23,813 nucleotides of DNA, from NCBI GenBank assembly GCA_041739035.1, contig JBGSOQ010000345.1:1-23813 (forward strand), given 5' to 3'. A program made the translations under genes and the position numbers. Positions 16,503 to 22,942 of this stretch are shown here, piece after piece (position 1 is the stretch's first letter; each line of letters opens with the position of its first letter). Source of the DNA: XYD12-FULL-36-8 sp041739035. GTDB taxonomy: Bacteria; Bacteroidota; Ignavibacteria; Ignavibacteriales; Ignavibacteriaceae. The notes beneath the pieces were generated by a model, which was not told the origin of the DNA, searched no databases, and saw nothing but the letters and a program-made list of their open reading frames with translations.

Positions 16503-18077
16503 ATGTCAGTCTCTAAGATGCAATTTGTTGTAACAGTTATTGTTTCTGCGATCCTAACGAGTTTCGTAGTTTATTCACAAAATAAATCTATAAAAAATGA
16601 TGTGCTGATGAGAAAAAGTTTATTGCATCATCAACAGACCTGGCCTGAGCAAAAAAATAATCTTAACAAGAGAGTATTAAAAAATTCTAAGTCCAATAAT
16701 TCTTCTAACGTTATAGATTTAACAGAATTAATGGATTTGCCTTTCCAGGACCCTAATTTTTCAACTTATAAAGCTGCACTCGTGACAATATTTAATGGAG
16801 ATATAAAAGATTGGAAACCGGCATCAAGAAACTTTCCCGGAAAATTTATTGAAGAAGGATTAAATGAAGGTGAAATTAAGACAACCATGAATAAAACAAT
16901 GCTTGAAAATGGCTTTTTACTTGGTGAAGATATTTACCAAAATTGGGATCGTTCAACCTGGGTGAATTGGATCAAAGTACAATTCACATATGATGGAAAT
17001 AATAACCTCATCGAAACTTTCCAGCAAGGTTGGAATGACTCTGTTTGGGTGAATACATATAACCAATTATTTACAAATGATGGAAATAATAACCAGATTG
17101 AAAGATTATCGAAATATTGGAATGATTCGACCTGGGAGAATAGTTCGAGGTATTCATACGTCTATGATGGAAATAATAACAGGACTGAATTTCTCCATCA
17201 AAATTGGAATGATTCTGCTTGGGATAATGGTGCGAAGTTTTCATACACATTTGATGTAAACAATAACCTGACTGATTATATCTTTCAATTTTGGAATGGC
17301 TCTGCCTGGGAGAATGGTTCAAAGAATTCGTACACATATGATGTAAACAATAACCAGACGGAATATATTTTTCAATATTGGAATGGTTCTGCTTGGGATA
17401 ACATTTCGAAGGATTCATACTCATATGATGGAAACAATAACCAGACTGAATCACTTTCGCAAACTTGGGGTGGTTCCAACTGGGTGAATAACTATAAAAG
17501 TTCGTATGAATATGATATAAACAATAACCAGACTGAATCACTTTCGCAATACTGGAAAGGTTCTGCCTGGGAGAATAGCTATAGAAGTACAACCACTTTT
17601 GATGGAAACTATAACGAGATTGAATCACTATCTCAATCGTGGAGTGGTTCTGTCTGGGAGAATAGCTATAAGAGATCAAACACATATGACGGAAACAATA
17701 ATTGGACTGAAGCGCTCGACCAAGTTTGGGGTGGTTCTGACTGGGTGAATGAGTCCAGGTTTTTAAGTACATATATTCAAGTTACAGCAATAAATGAAAA
17801 TTTTAGTTCTGTAAATTCTTATAGCTTATCAAACAACTACCCCAACCCATTTAACCCAAGCACCAAGATCAGTTGGCAGTCGCCAATAAGAAGTTGGCAA
17901 ACATTGAAAGTTTATGATGTATTAGGAAACGAAGTTACAATACTTATTGCCGAAGAAAAATCTGCAGGTATCTACGAACTAGATTTCAATGGGTCAGGAC
18001 TTGCTAGCGGAGTTTATTTTTATACGCTTTCAGCTGGAAATTTTGTTCAAACAAAAAAGATGGTGCTTCTGCGCTAA
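16503..18077 (+). CDS. Secreted tandem-repeat protein with T9SS sorting domain
   Basis: A 524-residue exported protein. The signal peptide (about 7-25) has a likely cut after VYS. An N-terminal region (26-134) of unknown fold precedes ten tandem 29-residue repeats (about 135-424), with consensus DGNNNQTESLSQxWNGSxWEN followed by an aromatic K-x-SYxY stretch. DGNNN blocks could bind Ca2+, and the W-N-G-S-x-W hairpins suggest a stacked beta-structure of the kind that reaches out from the cell; both are inferences. The C-terminus (446-524) is a type A T9SS domain, YPNPFNPSTK to KKMVLLR, containing an SWQSPIRSWQ segment. AGGAG (16492-16496) six bases before the ATG supports the start. A fully open antisense frame across the repeats is a by-product of the 87-bp periodicity. 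Confidence 0.9.
   Translation: MSVSKMQFVVTVIVSAILTSFVVYSQNKSIKNDVLMRKSLLHHQQTWPEQKNNLNKRVLKNSKSNNSSNVIDLTELMDLPFQDPNFSTYKAALVTIFNGDIKDWKPASRNFPGKFIEEGLNEGEIKTTMNKTMLENGFLLGEDIYQNWDRSTWVNWIKVQFTYDGNNNLIETFQQGWNDSVWVNTYNQLFTNDGNNNQIERLSKYWNDSTWENSSRYSYVYDGNNNRTEFLHQNWNDSAWDNGAKFSYTFDVNNNLTDYIFQFWNGSAWENGSKNSYTYDVNNNQTEYIFQYWNGSAWDNISKDSYSYDGNNNQTESLSQTWGGSNWVNNYKSSYEYDINNNQTESLSQYWKGSAWENSYRSTTTFDGNYNEIESLSQSWSGSVWENSYKRSNTYDGNNNWTEALDQVWGGSDWVNESRFLSTYIQVTAINENFSSVNSYSLSNNYPNPFNPSTKISWQSPIRSWQTLKVYDVLGNEVTILIAEEKSAGIYELDFNGSGLASGVYFYTLSAGNFVQTKKMVLLR
16905..17774 (+). repeat. Ten in-frame 87-bp tandem repeats inside the T9SS protein gene
   Basis: The DGNNN-type codon block (GAT or GAC, then GG/GT-AAA-type codons) recurs at 16992, 17079, 17166, 17253, 17340, 17427, 17514, 17601 and 17688: exactly 87 bases apart with no indel. 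A degenerate first unit starts at 16905. Units 4 and 5 carry DVNNN, unit 7 DINNN and unit 8 DGNYN. The DNA copies are clearly diverged, so this is an old array under length constraint. Confidence 0.92.
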
Positions 18078-18128
18078 AAATTAAAAGGACTGATATTGCT
18101 GAAAGGAGGGGCAAAGCATAGCTGAAAA

Positions 18129-18154
18129 CAGGCGGGACATTCAAGTCCTGCCTG
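18129..18154. repeat. GC-rich hairpin after the repeat-protein gene
   Basis: CAGGCGGGAC (18129-18138) pairs with GTCCTGCCTG (18145-18154) across a 6-base loop, with one G.T pair. It starts 51 bp after the stop and lacks a T-run, so it may be an RNA-stabilising hairpin, a factor-dependent terminator or another dispersed palindrome. Confidence 0.55.
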
Positions 18155-18337
18155 GCTCTCTAGTGCAACAAGTATTCTTATTAAAAATAAGGAAGAAAAT
18201 TCAATTGAACGGTCAAAATTTACTTGTTACTTTTTTATTTGTTTCTAAGGTTTCTCCGCAGCGAACAAGATGTGAAATTGATTCATTTATAAATTTTGTG
18301 TAAAAAATAATTAAAAACCAAAAAGGAGAAAAAATTT

Positions 18338-19351
18338 ATGTGTTTAAATAATTTCAAATCGATTTTAGGACTTATATTCATTTCAATCTTGTTGCAGATA
18401 AGTTCATTCGCACAGAACAATACTGAATGGATTAAAAGTGGAAGCAACCCCGAAGCATATGAAGCTGGTGGGGAACCAACAACAAATCACGGTTCTGTAA
18501 ATAATGGTTATATCAAATCTATAATAGAAATTAGCAAAGGTGAATTTGGAAGTTTAAAGAGCAGTATGATACCGGGTAAATTTTTAGGTAAAAGAGTAAA
18601 AATATCTGCTTTCATTAAAACTGATAATATGGAAGGTTGGGCGGGATTATGGATGCGAGTTGATGGACCATCTGATACAACACTTGCTTTTGACAATATG
18701 GAGACACGACCGATTAAAGGATCAACAGAGTGGAAAAATTATCAGGTGGTATTGGATGTGGGCAAAACTGCACGCAACATTGCATATGGGATTTTACTAG
18801 TTGATCAGGGAGAGGTTTTAATAGCCGATCTGAAGTTTGAAGCGGTTGGTGCTGAAACTGAAATTACGGAAGTGCCGGATAAATGGAAGTCATATCGCCT
18901 GGCTAATTATGGAGAAGCTGCAAAGTTATTTAGGAAGTATACTGTTAATGAAGATCTCTATAACAAGGGAGAATTATTCTATTATGCGAATTATGATAAC
19001 ATCTACTATTACCTTTCACTTTGCCGTTCGGGTGAGATGGATAAAGGGGCCAAATTTATTCAAGAACTTTCTAACACATTAACGGAAGATAAATGGATTA
19101 ATCCCGTCGTTCACTTTTATGCTGGGAAAATTGATGAAAATGAGCTGCTAGAGGCTACAAAATATAATGATGAAAAAGAGGAAACAGGGAGAAAATGCGA
19201 AGCTTATTTTTATATTGGCATGAATTATTTGCTTAAACAGAATATATTAGAGGCGAAAAACTATTTTAAAAAATGTATAGCAACTAATGTCAAAGATTAT
19301 CTCGAATATGAAATGGCCGAAACTGAATTAAAGTCTATAAATAATAAGTGA
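18338..19351 (+). CDS. Exported protein with beta-sandwich domain and TPR-like C-terminus
   Basis: A 337-residue protein with a signal peptide (hydrophobic 8-22, likely cut after SSFA at residue 25). The N-terminal half contains GWAGLWMRVDGP (100-111), LAFDNMETRPIKG (116-128) and an EWKNYQVVLDV...AYGILLVDQGEVLIADLKFE block (131-168). This pattern is familiar from carbohydrate-binding-like beta-sandwich modules attached to bacterial peptidases, hydrolases and regulators; the ligand is unknown. The C-terminal half (about 190-337) is helical, with YFYIGMNYLLKQNILEAKNY and KKCIATNVKDYLEYEMAETEL resembling TPR/NlpI-like helices. No T9SS domain or lipobox is seen, so a periplasmic location is likely. 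AAGGAG (18323-18328), nine bases upstream, fixes the ATG. A terminator follows. Confidence 0.8.
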   Translation: MCLNNFKSILGLIFISILLQISSFAQNNTEWIKSGSNPEAYEAGGEPTTNHGSVNNGYIKSIIEISKGEFGSLKSSMIPGKFLGKRVKISAFIKTDNMEGWAGLWMRVDGPSDTTLAFDNMETRPIKGSTEWKNYQVVLDVGKTARNIAYGILLVDQGEVLIADLKFEAVGAETEITEVPDKWKSYRLANYGEAAKLFRKYTVNEDLYNKGELFYYANYDNIYYYLSLCRSGEMDKGAKFIQELSNTLTEDKWINPVVHFYAGKIDENELLEATKYNDEKEETGRKCEAYFYIGMNYLLKQNILEAKNYFKKCIATNVKDYLEYEMAETELKSINNK

Positions 19352-19382
19352 TTTTAAAAAAATAACTTTGCATAGCCCTCAT

Positions 19383-19430
19383 AAAGGTGAGGCTTACTAT
19401 AATCCAATGATGTTGTAAGTCTCGCTTTTT
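19383..19430 (+). terminator. Candidate terminator after the beta-sandwich/TPR gene
   Basis: GTGAGGCTTAC (19387-19397) pairs with GTAAGTCTCGC (19415-19425), with two G.U pairs. The stem can be extended outward by AAAG/TTTT pairing (19383-19386 with 19426-19429), the loop is 17 bases, and a five-T run ends at 19430. It begins 31 bp after the stop. The long loop makes it less ideal than the one at 7074. Confidence 0.6.
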
Positions 19431-19556
19431 ATAAGGTCTTTTGGACTTCTATAAAATTGAGGCTGGTGATTTTGCCGTAACGGAGAAAATTTATCTTTCA
19501 CGTTAAATCTAAAAGATCGGAATCAGAAAAATTAATTTATTATCTACAATTTATTT

Positions 19557-19563
19557 AGGAGGT
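19557..19563 (+). promoter_or_regulatory. Strong Shine-Dalgarno (AGGAGGT)
   Basis: A full AGGAGGT lies seven bases before the ATG at 19571 and fixes that start. It is the strongest ribosome binding site in the window and contrasts with the many genes here that have none. Confidence 0.85.
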
Positions 19564-19570
19564 ATTTGTT

Positions 19571-20311
19571 ATGTTAAAAAGAATTTCTCTAATCGTAGTT
19601 TTCCTTCAAATATTTTTTGCTGGATCTGCATTTACACAAAACCAAATTTCTTCATCTGAGGAAGAGGCTATCAAATCAGCTATAATGAGCGAAACAAAAA
19701 GCTGGGCAAATAAAAGCTATGAAGGGATGGCCAATGTCTGGGCGCACGAAAAATATGTTTTGAGAATGTATCCCGGGAATTATTCTTATTTTGAAGATAT
19801 GGGATGGGATTCAATAAGCACACACATTAAGACGGACTTTAGAAATGATATGTCGTCTATGTTTACGGATTTAACCTGGTCCGAATGGAATATTCGAACT
19901 TTTGAAGATTGCGCCTGGGTTTCGTATATCGAATCATTTCGCTATAAAGAAAAACTTTATAAAAGCAGAGGAGTGCGGTTTCTTGAAAAGAAAGATGACT
20001 TGTGGAAGATCGTTTATTTAACAAGTGTAATTACGACAATTTATGAAGAGAATAAGGAAAGTGCTGAAAACGATTTAAACAGTGCAGGTTATAATTTATT
20101 ATATCGAAATAAAATTAAAGACGCAATTGATATTTTTAAGAAGAATGTGGAATTGTATCCAAAATCCTCTAATGTTTATGATAGCTTAGGTGAGGCTTAC
20201 ATGAAAAATGGAGATAAAAAATTGGCAATAGTCAATTATAAAAAATCTTTAGAACTTGATCCAAAAAACGAAAATGCTGAAGAAATGATAAATAAATTGG
20301 CAGAAAAGTAA
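19571..20311 (+). CDS. Exported NTF2-like (SnoaL/DUF4440-type) protein with TPR repeats
   Basis: A 246-residue protein. The signal peptide (about 4-20) probably ends near GSAFTQ. Residues about 28-150 look like an NTF2-like fold of the DUF4440/SnoaL type: an N-terminal helix with EEEAIKSAIMSETKSWANKS, then strands including RMYPGNYSYF, WSEWNIRTFEDCAWVSYIES and a closing GVRFLEKKDDLWKIVYLTS. Such folds bind small ligands or form enzymes; no catalytic set is evident. Residues about 165-246 form two TPRs (AGYNLLYRNKIKDAIDIFKK, then VYDSLGEAYMKNGDKKLAIV) that usually bind proteins. No lipobox or T9SS domain is seen, so it is probably periplasmic. Together with the preceding gene, this makes two adjacent exported proteins with TPR-like ends, separated by a terminator, so they are probably independent transcripts. 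Confidence 0.82.
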   Translation: MLKRISLIVVFLQIFFAGSAFTQNQISSSEEEAIKSAIMSETKSWANKSYEGMANVWAHEKYVLRMYPGNYSYFEDMGWDSISTHIKTDFRNDMSSMFTDLTWSEWNIRTFEDCAWVSYIESFRYKEKLYKSRGVRFLEKKDDLWKIVYLTSVITTIYEENKESAENDLNSAGYNLLYRNKIKDAIDIFKKNVELYPKSSNVYDSLGEAYMKNGDKKLAIVNYKKSLELDPKNENAEEMINKLAEK

Positions 20312-20327
20312 TTTCTTTCAATTGTAC

Positions 20328-20357
20328 GAATTTCATTAATGAAGTTCCTATTTTTTT
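20328..20357 (+). terminator. Candidate terminator after the NTF2/TPR gene
   Basis: GAATTTCA (20328-20335) pairs with TGAAGTTC (20340-20347), one G.U pair, around the loop TTAA, with seven Ts at 20351-20357. The stem is AT-rich and therefore weak. It starts 16 bp after the stop. Confidence 0.55.
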
Positions 20358-20434
20358 ATGGAATTAATTGCCACGCAACAAATTTACAAAGAGGCGTTTA
20401 TTTTTATGGCGTAAAAGCCGAAAATTTTTATTGA
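20357..20434 (+). pseudogene. Relic of a T9SS C-terminal sorting domain
   Basis: A short plus-strand frame reads ATNLQRGVYFYGVKAENFY and then stops at TGA (20432-20434). It aligns with the sorting domains of this window: ASSLPSGVYFYQL in the right-edge protein and GSGLASGVYFYTLSAGNF in the 524-residue protein. No upstream T9SS motif (YPNPFNP) or start codon is in frame, and the usual KKM-V/I-LLR ending is missing, so this is a remnant, not a gene. The terminator at 20490, whose stem equals that of the intact T9SS gene ending at 7043, lies 55 bp after the relic stop. The parent gene was probably deleted, leaving its tail. Confidence 0.6.
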
Positions 20435-20489
20435 TGTGAAGAAGATGATACTCCACAGATGATTTGAAATTTATTAAGTACAATTTAAG

Positions 20490-20513
20490 GCGGTCTTCAG
20501 ACCGCTTTTTTTT
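20490..20513 (+). terminator. Orphan rho-independent terminator with the same stem as 7074
   Basis: GCGGTC (20490-20495) pairs with GACCGC (20500-20505) around TTCA, followed by eight Ts within 20506-20513. No intact plus-strand gene ends just upstream; only the T9SS relic does. In the opposite direction, after the hydrolase gene, no T-run follows the hairpin, so it is a plus-strand terminator. Confidence 0.85.
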
Positions 20514-20546
20514 GTTAAACGCTCATGGTTTTTGCAGATGGTTGCG

Positions 20547-21407
20547 TTACCTCAACCTTGAAGGTTTGTCTGTAAGAAATTTCTCATACCATCCTCTTTT
20601 CAATTCATCAACTTCTTTTCTATTTTTTCTAAGAAAGTGATCTCCATTTTTGGGCAGCACAAGTTTATGAGGAATATCGTACTCATTAAATTTTTTTGCG
20701 AGTTCGATTGACTGAGTCGGTGATACAGTATCATCCTCTGCACCATGAATTAGGAGATATGGAATTTTAGGCAGCTCACCAACAAAATTTATTGCTGATC
20801 TCTTTCCCAATTCTTGCTCAAGCTTTTCTTTTCCAATAAGATTTTCATAATAATTTCTAAGATTAGAATTCGAGTTTGTGTATTCTGCGACATTGGAAAT
20901 TGCCCCAACCAACACTGCACATTTGAATTTGTGGTTATTTTTCAAAGTTAAAAAAGTCATCATTCCGCCGCGGCTCCAGCCCTCAATTCCCCAAAGATTA
21001 ACGTCTGCTTGCGGTATTTCTTCAGCAAGCGGGATTAAGTTTAGAATGTCATTAACATCTTTTCCGCCCACTTCATCATTACCCTCACTTCCTGCATTCC
21101 CTCGGTATTGTGAAGCGAAAACACAATAACCCCAGCTAGCAAGCTGTCCGTAAATTCCCCGTGCTGTAAAAGTATCAATTGCGCCCTTATTTCCTGCTCC
21201 GCCTCTGCACCAGATAACACTCGGATACTTTTTAGAATGATCTTTTGGGTAAGCAAGATAACCTTTAACTTTCAGTCCATCCGATAAATAAGTTATTCGT
21301 TCTACAATTGAGTTCTCAAAAGCGTCTTTTCCCCAACCGCTAATAATCATTTTTGAATGTGTTTCGGAAAGCTTTATTTCAATACGTTCGATGATTTTAG
21401 AATTCAT
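20547..21407 (-). CDS. Alpha/beta hydrolase (S9 prolyl oligopeptidase/dienelactone hydrolase-like)
   Basis: A 286-residue protein without a signal peptide, so cytoplasmic. Conserved features of the fold, in order: WCRGGAGNKG (oxyanion-hole strand, about 66-75), YRGNAGSEG (101-109), the nucleophile elbow GWSRGG (143-148, Ser145), LLIHGAEDDTVSP (218-230, acid Asp225 or Asp226) and NGDHFL (254-259, His257). These give a complete Ser-Asp-His triad. The size and the YPKDHSKKYPSVIWCRGG entry resemble the catalytic domain of S9 peptidases without their propeller, so it may be an esterase or small-peptide hydrolase; the substrate cannot be read from the sequence. It is transcribed divergently from the DUF192 gene, 80 bp away. 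The ATG at 21407 has no Shine-Dalgarno. Confidence 0.88.
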   Translation of the reverse strand: MNSKIIERIEIKLSETHSKMIISGWGKDAFENSIVERITYLSDGLKVKGYLAYPKDHSKKYPSVIWCRGGAGNKGAIDTFTARGIYGQLASWGYCVFASQYRGNAGSEGNDEVGGKDVNDILNLIPLAEEIPQADVNLWGIEGWSRGGMMTFLTLKNNHKFKCAVLVGAISNVAEYTNSNSNLRNYYENLIGKEKLEQELGKRSAINFVGELPKIPYLLIHGAEDDTVSPTQSIELAKKFNEYDIPHKLVLPKNGDHFLRKNRKEVDELKRGWYEKFLTDKPSRLR

Positions 21408-21487
21408 GTTGTAAATCCGCTTTGGGTAGTAATTAACTGAAAATATTTTTTAAATTAACCACAACAATAAAAACATTTTTTTAGTAT

Positions 21488-22036
21488 ATGGCAAATCAGA
21501 ATAAGAAAACTCAAGCAAAACGTCAGGTAAAAAAAACTATTGAAAAAAAATATTTTATAATTGCCGGTATTCTAATTGTTGCAATCATTATTTTGTTTGT
21601 TTATCCGGGAGTTCTAAATAAAAAAAACAGCGATGAGGTTTACTACATGTTTCAAAAAGAAGGTGAACTGACAATGTCGGACTCAACTAATGTCCGTAAA
21701 GCAGTCATTGAACTTGAGATTGCCGATACTGATTACGAGCGCCAGCTTGGATTGATGAAAAGAGTTTCAATGGAAGAAAACCAAGGTATGCTGTTTATTT
21801 TCCCCGCGGATGCAATGCAATCTTTTTGGATGAGAAACACACTTATTTCACTCGATATGATTTTTATTGATTCAAATAAAAAAATTGTAACAATTCATAA
21901 AAATACAAAAGTCCTTTCCGATCAATCTTATCCTTCGACTGTTCCAGCGAGATATGTTTTAGAAGTGAATGCAGGATTCACTGCTAAACATAGCATTCAA
22001 GTTGGAGATCAGGTCGGTTGGACGATCGTAAGATAG
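21488..22036 (+). CDS. DUF192 (UPF0127) protein with N-terminal membrane anchor
   Basis: A 182-residue protein. A lysine-rich start (NKKTQAKRQVKK) and one hydrophobic segment (about 24-43) suggest an inner-membrane anchor with the body outside the cytoplasm. The DUF192 domain (about 72-180) is clear: ELEIADTDYERQLGLMKR, GMLFIFP, SFWMRNTLISLDMIFID and YVLEVNAGF, followed by the closing GDQVGW. The family is widespread and exported, but its biochemical role is not established. It ends 68 bp before proC on the same strand with no terminator between, so the two may be co-transcribed, though no functional link is known. No Shine-Dalgarno precedes the ATG. Confidence 0.9.
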   Translation: MANQNKKTQAKRQVKKTIEKKYFIIAGILIVAIIILFVYPGVLNKKNSDEVYYMFQKEGELTMSDSTNVRKAVIELEIADTDYERQLGLMKRVSMEENQGMLFIFPADAMQSFWMRNTLISLDMIFIDSNKKIVTIHKNTKVLSDQSYPSTVPARYVLEVNAGFTAKHSIQVGDQVGWTIVR

Positions 22037-22104
22037 GATTATATTTTTCTATTCATTCATTTTAACTAAAAATTTAAGAATTGATTTTCTAAAGGAGAAA
22101 CTAA

Positions 22105-22920
22105 ATGCCATCATTCAAAAATATTGCGATACTTGGCGGCGGGAATATTGGATTAGCTATAGCAAAAGGATTGCAGAGCTCAAGTTTATATGATGCTAAA
22201 AATATTTATATAACCAGACGGAAGGTTGATATTCTTGACGAATATAGAAAATTAGGCTTCAAAATCACTTCAAATAATATTGAAGCAGTTGCTAATTCCC
22301 AGGTAATTTTGATAGCTGTTCAGCCTCAGCAATTGAATGAATTGTTGTCTGAAATTGCGCCTGGACTAAATGCCGATAAGCATATCATTATCTCGGTTGT
22401 TTCCGGAGCCAGCATAAAGGCAATCAAAAATCATTTAGAAAAAAACGTTGAAGTGGTAAGAGTTATGCCCAATACTGCAATCGCAATTAAGGAATCGATG
22501 ACATGCATTTCTGCGAGCAGTAAAAATAGCGAGGCATTAAAAGTGGCTGAAGAAATATTCAATCAGGTTGGTAAAACACTTATTATTGATGAAGAATTAA
22601 TGATTCCCGCAACTGCTCTTTGTGCTTGCGGTATTGCTTTCTTTCTTCGAGCTGTCAGAGCAGCTTCACAAGGAGGAATTGAAATAGGATTTCATTCCGA
22701 AGAAGCCTTATTGATGTCCGCGCAAACTGCAAAAGGCGCCGCCGCTTTATTGTTAAGCGGGCATGCACATCCAGAAAGTGAGGTTGATAAAGTGACTACT
22801 CCCCGCGGATGCACTATTTCAGGTCTCAATCAAATGGAACATAACGGGTTTAGTTCAGCATTAATACGAGGTATTGTAACTTCTGCTGATAAAGCGGCAA
22901 AACTTTATGAGCTTGATTAG
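22105..22920 (+). CDS. proC: Pyrroline-5-carboxylate reductase
   Basis: A 271-residue protein of normal family length. It catalyses the last step of proline synthesis, reducing 1-pyrroline-5-carboxylate with NAD(P)H in the cytoplasm. The N-terminal Rossmann fold has AILGGGNIGLAIAKGL (8-23), then VQPQQL, ISVVSGAS and VVRVMPNTA, which is typical for ProC. The C-terminal dimerisation/active-site part has ATALCACGIAFF, AQTAKGAAALLL and TPRGCTISGL (232-241). In the textbook motif the last of these reads SPGGTTI; the RGC variant is, as I recall, close to a TP-x-GCTIAGLN form usual in Bacteroidetes-type ProC, so it looks lineage-specific and not damaged. AAGGAG (22092-22097), seven bases before the ATG, supports the start. 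It converges with the right-edge gene 22 bp away. Confidence 0.95.
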   Translation: MPSFKNIAILGGGNIGLAIAKGLQSSSLYDAKNIYITRRKVDILDEYRKLGFKITSNNIEAVANSQVILIAVQPQQLNELLSEIAPGLNADKHIIISVVSGASIKAIKNHLEKNVEVVRVMPNTAIAIKESMTCISASSKNSEALKVAEEIFNQVGKTLIIDEELMIPATALCACGIAFFLRAVRAASQGGIEIGFHSEEALLMSAQTAKGAAALLLSGHAHPESEVDKVTTPRGCTISGLNQMEHNGFSSALIRGIVTSADKAAKLYELD

Positions 22921-22942
22921 TTCTTAAATTATATTCTGACCA

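Noticed and set aside
17071..17772. A 233-codon open frame on the minus strand across the repeat array
   Set aside because: The 87-bp unit is divisible by three, so one antisense frame free of stops in one unit stays open in all. The product is a low-complexity His/Ser/Tyr/Asn repeat and the sense frame is a clear T9SS protein.
16905..17774. CRISPR-like or minisatellite array
   Set aside because: The repeats are contiguous without spacers, are diverged, and lie in frame within a signal-peptide and T9SS-bearing protein.
20878..21129. Plus-strand frame inside the hydrolase gene
   Set aside because: The opposite strand encodes an intact Ser-Asp-His alpha/beta hydrolase; this frame is its shadow.
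22802..22830. Damage in the ProC active-site motif (TPRGCTISGL instead of SPGGTTI)
   Set aside because: All other ProC motifs are intact and, as I recall, a similar TP-x-GCTIAGLN form is usual in Bacteroidetes-type ProC.
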